A stretch of DNA of 64,000 nt from assembly GCA_963556255.1 (NCBI GenBank), contig OY744604.1, positions 94,221,875 to 94,285,874 of the forward strand, in the 5' to 3' direction. This DNA comes from Allolobophora icterica (taxonomy: Eukaryota > Annelida > Clitellata > Crassiclitellata > Lumbricidae). Shown here piece after piece: positions 1-12,503 of the stretch (positions are counted from its first letter, which is position 1; every line of letters begins with the position of its first letter). The translations under genes and the position numbers were made by a program. A model generated the notes under the pieces. It made no database searches and was not told the DNA's origin. It was given only the letters and a program-made list of their open reading frames with translations.

Positions 1-1170
<1,170 letters not shown>

Positions 1171-1171
1171 G

Positions 1172-1390
1172 ACACACATACATGCATACATACATACATA
1201 CATACACACATACATACATACATACATACATACATACATACATACATACATGTACATTCATACATACAGAAAAACAGATATATTTGCATACATAAATACA
1301 TGCTCAAACACATATATGTGTATATATGTGAATATATATATATATATACGCATGCATGCATGTATATATACATACATACATATACATACA
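1172..1390. repeat. (CATA)n and (TA)n microsatellite
   Basis: Tetranucleotide CATA array followed by degenerate TATA/CATG tracts. All overlapping Tyr/His/Met-rich frames come from this repeat. Confidence 0.95.
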
Positions 1391-2358
1391 TACATAGGCC
1401 TACGTCTATAGTCCATAATATGGTATAATTATGTATGACATGACGTGATGTATCATGATTGGATACAATATTATTATAAAATACATGATATGATCAGACA
1501 AAACTTCACTTAACTTCGACCACAGGAATGCTGGCATGAATTTGATTTCCGATGAGCTATTTGCCGATCTTAGCTTTGGATAGGGAAAACTTTTTAGATG
1601 TATGTCGATAGGTAGAGGCGCCATGTTTGTTTCCAAGCAGATGGAATTCGTTCTGGCGATGAACATCTGACTGCAAAACACACCTTTAAGTCTTTACTTA
1701 TACACTACTGTGTCAGACTTACCAATTTACTACGATTCACTTATAAAAAAAACTTGCCTAGTTAAAAAGGTATTTCTAGTATTTCATATCCATGCGTATT
1801 TAGCACAAAATGTTTATGGAATTATGGCAAACAGGCGAAGCACATCGTTTTCGTTTTCGCTATGATCTACAGGTAAAACTTACATTGCACTGGACTAAAA
1901 CACTTGTGCATATCATGCCCTTTCGTATTCGCAGTCGCAGACATAATAATTAGTAATTATAACTTCTATTGTAATTGAAAATAGAGCCTACAGCTCACTT
2001 AACCATTCGTGGGACTGCTAGGCCTACTGTAACAGTCCGGAAAATTCGTCATGTGACGACCTAATTTTCCCGGCCGATGGTTTTAGCCTGTGTCCAAGTA
2101 TATAGAGATTTAGGCTTACGCCTACGTCAATGTAGCACTGGGTCAAACCAAACAAATAATCTACAATGTATATGATCGCATAATTATGATTGTTATTCGT
2201 CTGATTGATTATTGTAACCACAATTAAATAATCGCAAAGAACACAAAATACAATTGTTATGCAAGCTGTTCACAAAGGTAGGCCCAAAAGGGAATACTCC
2301 CGCTACCAGGGACACCTATTTTCCTGTCAATTTACATAGCGCAGAACCAACTTGGAAG
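1391..2358. other. Non-coding, nothing recognised
   Basis: No exon, RNA gene or element boundary could be supported. It contains two copies of the recurrent TAGGCCTA palindrome, near 1395 and 2019. Confidence 0.4.
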
Positions 2359-2833
2359 CAGTCTTGTTGTCAAGACCTTAAACCTCAAGACCAAGACCAA
2401 GACCAAGACCTTGAACCTCAAGACCAAGACCAAGACTTTGAACCTCAAGACCAAGACCAAGACTTTGAAACTCAACACCAAAACCGAGAACAATACCCAA
2501 AAATCACAACCATATCCAGATTTCTATTCCTTACTAAAAAAAATTGTCAAGTCAGACTACTCGCTATTTTAATTAAAACACGAATCTTTTATTTTATTCA
2601 AAGAAAACAACTCCAAATGCAGACTGCAGAGAATTTCGAATTCGTATTTACAAAAGTCCTTCGATCGTGCGAAACCTTATTCCATATGCCTGTTGCATTT
2701 TATAAATAGGCCTACCAATTCGTTCAAAATTTTCTGACCAAGACCTTGAACCTCAAGACCAAGACCAAGACTTTTAAAAACGAACTCGAGTGCACTCGAG
2801 ACCAAGACCTTGGTCTCGAGGACAACAAGACTG
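2359..2833. mobile_element. hAT-like MITE, TSD CTTGGAAG
   Basis: The element opens with CAGTCTTGTTGTC and closes with its exact reverse complement, and is flanked on both sides by the 8-bp direct repeat CTTGGAAG (2351-2358 and 2834-2841). An 8-bp duplication is the hallmark of hAT insertion. The subterminal parts are packed with CAAGACC repeats, which give the spurious Gln-Asp-rich open frame at 2254-2709. No transposase is present. Confidence 0.88.
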
Positions 2834-2841
2834 CTTGGAAG

Positions 2842-3651
2842 CAAAAGCTTAGTTAAACAAAATCGAGGTTAACTTAAGTAAACAGCTAGGACTGCCACTA
2901 CTTGGGCAGTAACACAGAGCAATGAGATTGAGATAGAAAGAAAAGGAACAAAAAGTTTAAACGAGAAAAGGTAGAGGAGTGTACACTGTACAGGTGAGTA
3001 ATTAGATGAGGGAGACTCCGCCCAGGAAAGCTAGACAGTCAATTAGGCGATTTGTCTAACCCGATCTCGCAGGTCATACACAATGATAATAATTCTTCAA
3101 GGGGACCGAGAGTAATCATGATGATCTTCATAGGCTAAGGTCAATCAGGTGCTGTCGTAGTGATTTCTTAAACCTCGTGAGTGAACCCACCTGTGGAAGA
3201 GGTGGAGGGAGAGAATTCCATATTTGTGGACCTATTACCTTGATGGAAACTCTTCTTGTATCAGTATGAACATAAGCCGATCTATATTTGGTTGCACTTC
3301 TACTATCATGGGAATGTATATCGGAGCCCGTATTAAATAGAAGCTTAAATTTAAAAGGTGTTTAAGCAAAATTTCATACATAATAAATTCATAAATTTTT
3401 ATTGTTATTATTAAGTATTATTTTTAGCCCCGAGGTACCTCAGATCCCTCAGGAATTAAAAAATTATCCAGAGAATACAAAAACCATTCTGGAACGGCTA
3501 GAACTGGTTAGATTCGACGGAGCAAAGGTGCCTGGAAGGCAGTGGCCTTGTTGCTATTGTTGTTTTTATTTTATTTTTTTGCCCCGAGGTAAGCAGGATC
3601 CCTCAGGGACTTCAACATTATTTACAGTGTAGAAATTGTCTGGAATGGGCC
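2842..3651. other. Non-coding, repeat-derived
   Basis: No gene. Two related blocks beginning TTTTTAGCCCCGAGGTACCTCAG (near 3420) and TTTTTGCCCCGAGGTAAGCAGG (near 3576) look like a local duplication of an interspersed repeat. Confidence 0.4.
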
Positions 3652-3675
3652 CTATTATTATTATTATTATTATTA

Positions 3676-3740
<65 letters not shown>

Positions 3741-3768
3741 ATTATTATTATTAGTATTATTATTATTG

Positions 3769-3833
<65 letters not shown>

Positions 3834-3835
3834 TT
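3652..3835. repeat. (TTA)n microsatellite
   Basis: About 180 bp of TTA/ATT trinucleotide with a few point interruptions. The poly-Ile frame is an artefact of the repeat. Confidence 0.97.
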
Positions 3836-4241
3836 AATATGGCAGTACTGTTTCCTCTCTGTCGCATGAGCATATTAGCCAGCCGTGCTCGTGACCGTTC
3901 TGCATGTGTGTGGTTGTGTTACGCAGCTTGTATGTATGCATAGTTGGATAAGCAGTATCGAGGTCATGTTAATCTATTCCACACGTACACACATGAATGA
4001 ATACATATGCAATTGCATACACATGCATACAACCATCCAGGTCGACCTGTCGCTAGAGAAGTCAATCGACAGGAAAACCATATCGCCTGAAAATCCAGAA
4101 AACTCTCTTCCTAGAGATCATCGACAGGTACCAAACCACATCTGCGTTTCCCCGGATGCATGGGGTCAAAATACAAAGACACCGCCGCTGCAGTGGTCGC
4201 GATTCCCCGAGATCGGCTACAGAAGAACCCTGAGACTGGCA

Positions 4242-4298
4242 TAAATTCGGTTGCATACGCACTGGACGACTCGTCCAGTGCGTATGCAACCGAATTTA
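4242..4298. repeat. Perfect 57-bp palindrome
   Basis: Two 28-nt arms (4242-4269 and 4271-4298) are exact reverse complements around a single C at 4270. The flanks do not continue the symmetry. It would form a near loopless hairpin in single-stranded DNA or RNA. It is not part of any gene or element I can delimit. Confidence 0.97.
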
Positions 4299-4519
4299 CG
4301 GAGATATGGGACGCTATTGACTGGACCTGCTAGGGATAAACACGCCATCTTCACTGATTCTCTCAGCGCTGGGCAATCCGTGAAAGCACAACGGCCTTAA
4401 CTGACGGATATCAACTCAACTACGTAAATCAAGAGAAAGAAAAGTAAGTAAGTAAATAAGTATATTCTTTATTTTACCGCCTGCAAGACACACTCCAGTG
4501 TACATACAACATATAAACA

Positions 4520-5420
<901 letters not shown>

Positions 5421-5505
5421 CATAACGATGTATAGTAATGGTAATGGTGATGGTGGTTATGGTGGTGATGATGGTGGTGGTGGTGATGAGGACGATGAGG
5501 ATGAG

Positions 5506-5785
5506 CATTCTCGTCCTCATAGATCTTTCTTAAGGTAGACAATCGATTCTTAGACTTATCAAATAACGCTTTAAGCCTAAGTACACAGGTGTCTGTGTAA
5601 TAATAGTATAATAATAGTATCTGGCGGATCTTTGAAACAAAGACATGGTTAATGGTTAAACAACATGAGTGTCCTATAGACTTGCCTTCATTCTCGTCCT
5701 CGTAGATCTTTCTTAAGGTAGACAATCGATTCTTAGACTTATCAAATGACGCTTTAAGCCTAAGTACACATGTATCTGTGTCAAA
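5506..5785. repeat. Direct duplication of ~95 bp
   Basis: The block running from ATTCTCGTCCTCATAGATC through TAAGCCTAAGTACACA at about 5506-5590 is repeated almost exactly at about 5691-5770. On the minus strand both copies read as an open segment containing KSKNRLSTLRKIYEDEN. No homology was recognised and no gene is claimed. Confidence 0.8.
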
Positions 5786-6004
5786 AATGTGAAAGTATAT
5801 CCTTCAAGTTCTGATCGCTTCAGGCAACTTAAGCCCAGAGGAAAATGCCTGCGATCATTTTCATTTTCACTACTGTCAAAGGTGTAGGCCTACGCTAATT
5901 ATAGTGCCAATGATATACATGTAATGTAAATAGGTCACTATGACGATAGTTAACTTTCGTAACAGGACACAAAGACAACTTTGTAATTGGATATTACCCA
6001 CCTT

Positions 6005-6182
6005 TAGAAGATCAGAAGTGCACACAGAATGACATCGATGGCGCTGACCAATTGTGAATGAAGGACTTGCTCAAGGTCCATATACATCGCAACCGCCATA
6101 TTCGTATACCCATGCCGAAGCTTATACCCACACTCTCCGCGTTACAGGGCGGGCGTTCTAACCAATCGGCTACCGTGTCCTA
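6005..6182 (-). repeat. tRNA-like SINE, family D, copy 1
   Basis: Shares with 49905-50096 and 51110-51285 the string of a GCGTTACA-containing tRNA-like head, a middle GGACTTGCTCAAGG-like block and similar spacing. In minus orientation the head reads like a pol III internal promoter: an A-box near GGTAGCCGATTGG, then a weaker B-box. The tRNA identity is not clear. Confidence 0.5.
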
Positions 6183-7938
6183 CTTACCGCATTCAGTGTT
6201 TTCCCCTAGGCATTTTCTCTTGGACAATTCCCTCGTTATGGTCACATGCCATAGCGAAAAGAGGATCAATACAGCAAATAAAAAAAACAATGATTTATTT
6301 TATTTATGCTACATGCGTAGTTTGCGTACCCATGTAAAAGTTGTTAATATCCACCGATTGTGCATTAAGCTTTATGTCGCAAATGTATGATTCTCTTTCG
6401 GTCGTTGTTCATAACCCCTAACACGATTTTTAAAATGTAAATTTAGATGTACACGTTTTTATGTAGCGACCTTATGGCTTGCTCATTTTTCAGTGAATTG
6501 ATCGGGTGAGATCCTTCACCACCGCTGCCCGTTTGGATACGTGTCACACCATGCAGTTAAGGTCCCCGTGTACGGTTTAGAATTTGGAAAGTAACATTAT
6601 TATTTCTTTGTTGGCCTGACCCTCTGTATGACCTTTGTATGAGATTGCAATTGTTTTATTGAAATCCTCTTACATATTAATTTTCTAGAAAAATTAAACG
6701 GTGTTCGAAATGCTGTTAACGGCACATTATGGGTGTGCACGGTTTCGTTTCCGATTTCTATGCGTTCATGAAAGACTGCAAGTGAAAAACTCTTCAGCTA
6801 GGCTACTTGTTAAAGCCTATAATAATTATTATCCTTTGAATAACCTTCTAAATGTTGCGTCATTTAGATGGACTAAAGCCTACTGTAGGTATACCCTACC
6901 GAAAAGGTGCCAAGAAAATACCTATCTTCATACAGATCTCTTCAGATCTCTTTACCCTATTGTAAGTATCCCATTCTGACAATAAAATCTTGATTTCATA
7001 CTGAGATAAATTGTTCAATACTAAAGGGTTAATAAATAGCCTATGTAGCCACGACAAGGAGACCAGCTTAAACATCGGCGCTATATCAAATCAAGTCCTC
7101 AATAGCCATGTCCGCCTTGTCCGTTCCGGTGCCAGGTCAGAGTCCGGGGAGGTCAAGGCTCAAATTTAATATTCATGGACAAGCTACCATGGCTACATTC
7201 GTACTACGGACTGGCTTTCCAACATCAGTTTACATACATGGCATGTTATAGCAAAATTAAGATTTCATAAAGTTTTTAGCAGAAGACCCAGACAGATGAC
7301 GCTGGATTGGATGATGAAGAAGAGATACAGCAGGCTTAAAGAAGAATCTCAACACCGAGAGGAGTGGCAACGTCGGACGTTTGAACCTGGCTGTAGGCAG
7401 AGAACCAGAAGAAAAGTTTTTAACTTTTTCCAGCTATAGCCTACTTTTGTTACTGTGTACGTTTCTGTTTCTTATGTAGGCCTATGAACACTGTGTAGAG
7501 TTCTCATTTTTGTTTTATATTGTGTTCAATTTAATATTTTATCAGATTAAAATCAAAATTGTGACTACGGTTATCCTTCCGCTGCCCTACTCTGAGGCAC
7601 ATTACTTCGCGTAGTTCTTTCTATATATGTTTTAAAGATGTAAAAGTTAAAACACGTCGATAATGAATCAGAATACAATCGAACTAAGATGAGTCAATGT
7701 TGTACGTCCAAAACCTTAAAACTTCACTAAGCTAAAATGTGTTTCCAATTAATTTCAGCATAAATGAACTATATAATGATTGTACGTTGTCACTCAAAAG
7801 GCCTGATCTCTCCACGCCAAACGTCTCTGAGGAACTGGAATACACGTGAACCAGGATGAGTTTGTGTTTTCCTTTTTGAAAAACTTCACTCCAAAACGTC
7901 AACAGCGTTACCTATCGATGTCTTTAAGACCAGGTTAA
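6183..7938. other. Non-coding, repeat debris
   Basis: No host gene seen. Plus-strand text at about 7270-7420 reads as a decayed basic, Trp/Arg-rich reverse-transcriptase tail (a block containing TLDWMMKKRYSRLK) similar in style to LINE 3' ends, but it is too degraded to classify. Confidence 0.35.
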
Positions 7939-10900
7939 TTATATGTAGATCAGTAAGTTGTCGATTGCGTCTGAAACGGTTCGTGCATGTTTTATTTCAG
8001 GTTTCTTTTCCTGGTTCTTGTGATGAAAATCATCTGTTTTATGTTCTTGGTTCTTGTGATGAAAATCATCTGATTTCTTTTCTTGGTTCTTGTGATGAAA
8101 ATCATCTGTTTTCTTTTCCTGGTTCTTGTGATGAAAATAATCTGTTTTATGTTCTTGGTTCTTGTGATGAAAATCATCTGTTTTCTTTTCTTGGTTCTTG
8201 TGATAAAAATCATCTGTTTTATGTTCTTGGTTCTTGTGATAAAAATCATCTGGTGCGCTTAAATATCGACGCAGTTTTCGAAGAATGAAGTGGCGGACGA
8301 TATGTTCGAAAGGCAGTCGGCTCCTTAGTTCACGATAAGCCCTAGCAATTTCGGTAAACGAACGGTTCATATCAAACAGACATCTGATATTCAGATAATT
8401 AGCGATAAAACGCCCTGTCATGAAAGTCTTTTTGTTCATCTCAAGCACAATTAGTTTTCTCTTATACCTCGAATATCCAAACACAGGTAGGTCGACGATT
8501 TTGGCTGTGCTTTTAAGCATTGAGCAGCACATGTCCAACAGATATCCAAAACCAAGCAATGCCTGAATGTCTCGGTCGTAAAACTTGTCGAAAGGTGGCA
8601 CCGTGGTCACCGCAAAACAAGGAGACTGCATTTCAAGCAGAGGTGAAAACTCGTCTTGTATAAGTTTCTCACAAAGTGCAAGAACTTCATCGTATTTGCG
8701 ACGACTGTAGAGATAAAGAGCTCTATAACAGCGAGCTGTGTTGCATCGAACATCAAACGTTTTGGAAACGGATTCGAAAAAGCATCCAAGTCTCTCCAAG
8801 GCAATTTCCGTCATTAACTCTTCAAGCTCGATATCCGTTAGGAAATAGCAGTCACTCAGACTAAAGCTCCTGTCAGATAACCTTGAATAGACCAGAGTTT
8901 TAGCTTTACCAACATCTCCAGTTGCTTTAGAAGAATGCTGTCTAAGTCGGTACCTCATTATAGAAAACAGTCCCCGATCCGCTACTGACCAAGTCCCCTT
9001 CTTCAGGATAACTTCTGGCAATAGTTGTTGCGCTTTATCAGCACCACTTAGTATCCGTATCCTCAAATACTTTACAAACAATTCAACCGAAATTGTGGAC
9101 ATTCTGGTAATCTGTGTGTCAAAGAATATTCTGTGTTTTGTAACACAGTTTAGAAGCTGGAGAAATCCCAATATATTTGACACATCATCGTTGTACAACA
9201 TAAGAAATCCATTCAAACCGCCATACGGAGTATACTCTATTGACATTCTATATTCCAGCAACGACGCTAACCTAGTTGCGACCTCGTTTTCCCCAATGGC
9301 GTCGTGTAGGGCTGCTAGATATCCGACAGATAAATAGATATTCTGATCCAGAAAAGGAGCCTGCAGAATTAACGATGCTTTTAAACATTCTATTGATAAC
9401 TTGGCCAGTAAATGAAATTCCGGTGAAGTTTTCCGTCCTGATAAACTACTCATCAACTCCAATGCTTTTGTATAATAAACTTTGTCCGGTGAAAGAAACT
9501 CGACGTAGGTCAACGGGTATCCATGAACATATCGTAAGGATTTTGTACTAAATATATCGGCAACAACTTCAGAGATCTTGTATTCGTGAAACAAACCTTT
9601 CGTGCAGGTTACGAATCCGACAAGGTGCAGCAGGTTCAGCGCCATGAAATACTGAGTAAATTCTGAGAAGCAATCCGTGCTTTCAGTTTCTAATTTGCTG
9701 GAATAGAAATTCCGCTGCAGTCCTACATGACCGAAACTCGACAACGTCAGTCTAAAAGCACTTGATGCCATGACGATCCAGTATTCTAAATCTTCGAGCA
9801 TTTGTTTCTTAACAAATCGACATGCAAGAAGCATTGTATGCTCTACTGCTCTCAAGTTGATGTTGACATCTGTTTTTGACTTGCAAAATTTCTGATGAAG
9901 TGGTAGCACATAATTTTGTAGGAACCACTGATTCAGTTGACTTGTTTCTTGAAAGTTTTCTAGTGTCCTTAACACCTGAGGACGATTTGAGCTGTTGCAA
10001 CCAAACAGATTGTAATTAGGAATGAAGTAATGTGGACAGTGGTTCTGGTTTAGCCACTTACCCAAAACGGACAGCAACTTACTACAGATCACTAGAAGAC
10101 TCGACGATTCCCACCAAAGTGGCGATTCAGTCTCACATGTCCACAGCATCAACGTCTTCAGGTGATACGTAGTTGGGACATGATCCCCTTGTCGGGAGTC
10201 TCTGAAGGATAAATTTCTCTTGACGAAGAATCTAAGCATATGATATACAATCTGTTGAACGTGAGTCCAGTTTCTTAGCAGCACAACTTCGGCTCTTGCA
10301 AATGATATTCTCCACAGCCATTCAGGTTCATCGCAAAGGGAATGCTTTCCCGGTACCACATCGCATCCAAGCTGAACTACCTCCTCGATAAGTTCTCTGC
10401 TCGGCCAGCCACTAGCCCTTGACCGGAACCTCCAAGACAGAGCTTCTTTTGGCCATAATGGACATCGTATTGAATGCACTATATCTATGGGTATACGGTG
10501 TTGAACCAACATCAGCAACGAGTTATACATTTGAGTCGTGTCTTGTTGGTTCATATTGTTAATGTTATCAATGCCTGTATTTCCTGAGAATTCCGATAAA
10601 ACATTATGTTCACTAGTCTTACGTGTTTCATCGATGTCCATATTGTCTGAGAATTCAGGAAAAGGAGCAACATTACGTTTACTTGTACCTTTTTCTGAAA
10701 ATCCAGACATCAAGTCGCTGACTGCTTGGCCAGGTTTCTGGCCACTTGACAGTTTTGTTGCTGAATCTTTTATCGGTTTTCTTCCAACAACACTTGAAAG
10801 CATCTGCGAACATACTTGCCCTTGAAAAGTGTATTTGTTAGACTCCCAGTTATAAGATAAAATTCCAATCAAACGCAAGCGAACGTATCCTGGCAAGTGA

Positions 10901-11208
10901 GTGTAAGGTTCCATCTCGTAGCAAGTAATTGTATCACAAAACTCAGTCAGCTTACTATTCAGAATATTGGTAACATTTTCAACAGCAACTATCGAGTCAC
11001 TGTACAGCATGACATCAATGTCCCATATGTTCTGGTGAACGGGCTGTATAGAGATTTCAGCTGCACTCCCAACAATGCAGAATAAGTTCAGTGGACTCGT
11101 TGACTCCTTCAGTGCAATTTCCAAAAGCAAATTGTGCAGTTTTGTTAGGCAAACTTTTGGATACAACTGGCATGTGCCAGTGATGAATTCAGAAACCGCG
11201 TCGTCCAT
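7939..11208 (-). CDS. cGAS-like receptor (Mab-21 nucleotidyltransferase)
   Basis: One uninterrupted 1089-codon frame. The ATG at 11206-11208 has a good start context (A at -3, G at +4). Residues ~40-70 hold the nucleotidyltransferase signature: Gly47-Ser48, Glu51, then WDIDVM with Asp63 and Asp65. Asp242 in PIDIV fits the third carboxylate. Residues 248-310 carry the typical Mab-21 core (CPLWP, GWPSRELI, WRISFARAE), so the active site looks intact. Between the second and third carboxylates are ~85 extra residues compared with human cGAS. Residues ~450-980 are helical with a TPR-like segment at ~823-852. Seven 12-residue repeats occupy 987-1070. In the family, cGAS-like receptors bind a ligand, classically double-stranded RNA or DNA, and make cyclic dinucleotides for STING-type signalling. 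Ligand and product here are unknown. An inactive Mab-21 paralogue is possible but less likely. Confidence 0.88.
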   Translation of the reverse strand: MDDAVSEFITGTCQLYPKVCLTKLHNLLLEIALKESTSPLNLFCIVGSAAEISIQPVHQNIWDIDVMLYSDSIVAVENVTNILNSKLTEFCDTITCYEMEPYTHLPGYVRLRLIGILSYNWESNKYTFQGQVCSQMLSSVVGRKPIKDSATKLSSGQKPGQAVSDLMSGFSEKGTSKRNVAPFPEFSDNMDIDETRKTSEHNVLSEFSGNTGIDNINNMNQQDTTQMYNSLLMLVQHRIPIDIVHSIRCPLWPKEALSWRFRSRASGWPSRELIEEVVQLGCDVVPGKHSLCDEPEWLWRISFARAEVVLLRNWTHVQQIVYHMLRFFVKRNLSFRDSRQGDHVPTTYHLKTLMLWTCETESPLWWESSSLLVICSKLLSVLGKWLNQNHCPHYFIPNYNLFGCNSSNRPQVLRTLENFQETSQLNQWFLQNYVLPLHQKFCKSKTDVNINLRAVEHTMLLACRFVKKQMLEDLEYWIVMASSAFRLTLSSFGHVGLQRNFYSSKLETESTDCFSEFTQYFMALNLLHLVGFVTCTKGLFHEYKISEVVADIFSTKSLRYVHGYPLTYVEFLSPDKVYYTKALELMSSLSGRKTSPEFHLLAKLSIECLKASLILQAPFLDQNIYLSVGYLAALHDAIGENEVATRLASLLEYRMSIEYTPYGGLNGFLMLYNDDVSNILGFLQLLNCVTKHRIFFDTQITRMSTISVELFVKYLRIRILSGADKAQQLLPEVILKKGTWSVADRGLFSIMRYRLRQHSSKATGDVGKAKTLVYSRLSDRSFSLSDCYFLTDIELEELMTEIALERLGCFFESVSKTFDVRCNTARCYRALYLYSRRKYDEVLALCEKLIQDEFSPLLEMQSPCFAVTTVPPFDKFYDRDIQALLGFGYLLDMCCSMLKSTAKIVDLPVFGYSRYKRKLIVLEMNKKTFMTGRFIANYLNIRCLFDMNRSFTEIARAYRELRSRLPFEHIVRHFILRKLRRYLSAPDDFYHKNQEHKTDDFYHKNQEKKTDDFHHKNQEHKTDYFHHKNQEKKTDDFHHKNQEKKSDDFHHKNQEHKTDDFHHKNQEKKPEIKHARTVSDAIDNLLIYI
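7999..8250 (-). repeat. Coding minisatellite, 7 x 36 bp
   Basis: Seven in-frame 36-bp units at the 3' end of the cGAS-like gene encode variants of DDFHHKNQEKKT (Tyr or His at position 4, His or Lys at position 10, Thr/Ser/Pro last). The units are so alike that other frames on both strands also stay open; these are shadows. The frame resumes cleanly into 19 unique residues before the stop. Confidence 0.95.
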
Positions 11209-12503
11209 GTTTATATCGTTTTCCTTACTTAAGAATTAAAACCCTTTTGCAATCAATGAAGTCGGTTCACAATGCAAAATTCTTGTGAAAGTGTACTAAA
11301 GTAAAACGAACTCAACGGGGAACTTCGACAAAGTCTCCTCAACCTGCAATTTGGAAATCATAGCATTACCTTCTTTTACAGAAACTGTCGACGAAAAACA
11401 ATGACATCTCCCATTGTAATCGTAATCTCAGAATTTCTAGACTGTTACTTAACAGCTACGCGAAGGGCACCAGCTTATTCACGAGCCCTGCGTCAAAGTA
11501 AGAGAAGTCGTCAAACGATGCCAACTGAAGAACAAATTTCGGTTGCCAGACAACCAGAGAAAAGAGAACAAGAAAGCCACATGTTAGGCTATGACGGGGT
11601 TGTATTTGGAAAGTTTTCGACGAAAGAGAAATTGGAATCTCGAAATCGACTCTTATTACTTTCTAGTATGCCTACTTGTACTTTCATCTTTGACCATGAT
11701 GTTCTTTCGGAGATCAAGTTGCGATCAGAATTTAGTAAAACAGTTCTGCTGCAAGATTAGCTGCATTATCAACGTTGGCATACATAAATCTCGTATAATA
11801 TAGCGCGAAGGACTTGTTAAAGATCAATCATTTGATAACTCATGAGGTTAAAAATTAGAAATAAGAAAATGACTGGTGTAGGGCCTAACTACTTAGCGAT
11901 AATTATGCGTTGGTAGTCAATATGTTGGTCCACGTCAGATTTCAGTATCCGACAGTAGACCTACCGATTAGCTTACACTCAGACCTGTCTGTATGGATAT
12001 ACATTGAATCAACAACACTGGTGTTTCTTGTAATATATATACCGCTTCTGAAGAATTTCCAAAGATCAAACTTACTTAAACTCGTGTAAGTGGATGGTAT
12101 ACGAATCGCTGTCTATGAAAACGACAAGTTAAAATCGTTCTGAAAATGTTCACACAATAAGTCGCATAACCAATAATAGCTCAAATGTTATACCCATCTA
12201 GGTCTATATATAGGTTGAACAAAATTCATACAATAATAGTTCACATACCATAGCCATCTGTGTAAAGCTTTCCTTTCGGTATTGGATGGAAAACCCCATG
12301 CAGGAGCCTAAGCTACGACGGAGTTTCTCTGCGTCATATGCTAACAAAAATTGGCATAGAACAGCTTAACATAACAGAAGAGCAAGAATACGCTCTATTT
12401 GTATTCTTTGGCGCCAGTTTTTGGCGCTCTCTCGGTAAAGCAGGCTATTCTGAGGGTTATCGCTTGCAAGCAGCCTGCACGTGAATTGAAAATTATACAT
12501 TAC
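11209..12503. other. 5' flank of cGAS-like gene; no gene seen
   Basis: Should contain the promoter and 5' UTR of the minus-strand cGAS-like gene, but no TATA box or initiator could be chosen with confidence. A divergent 119-codon plus-strand frame at 11401-11760 has no recognisable domain and is not called. Confidence 0.4.

Noticed and set aside
2254..2709. Gln/Asp-rich 151-codon frame
   Set aside because: It overlaps a MITE and its subterminal CAAGACC repeats.
7992..8288. Open frames on both strands over the cGAS-like gene's 3' end
   Set aside because: They are shadows of the 36-bp repeat; only the frame continuous with the 1089-codon gene carries domain signal.
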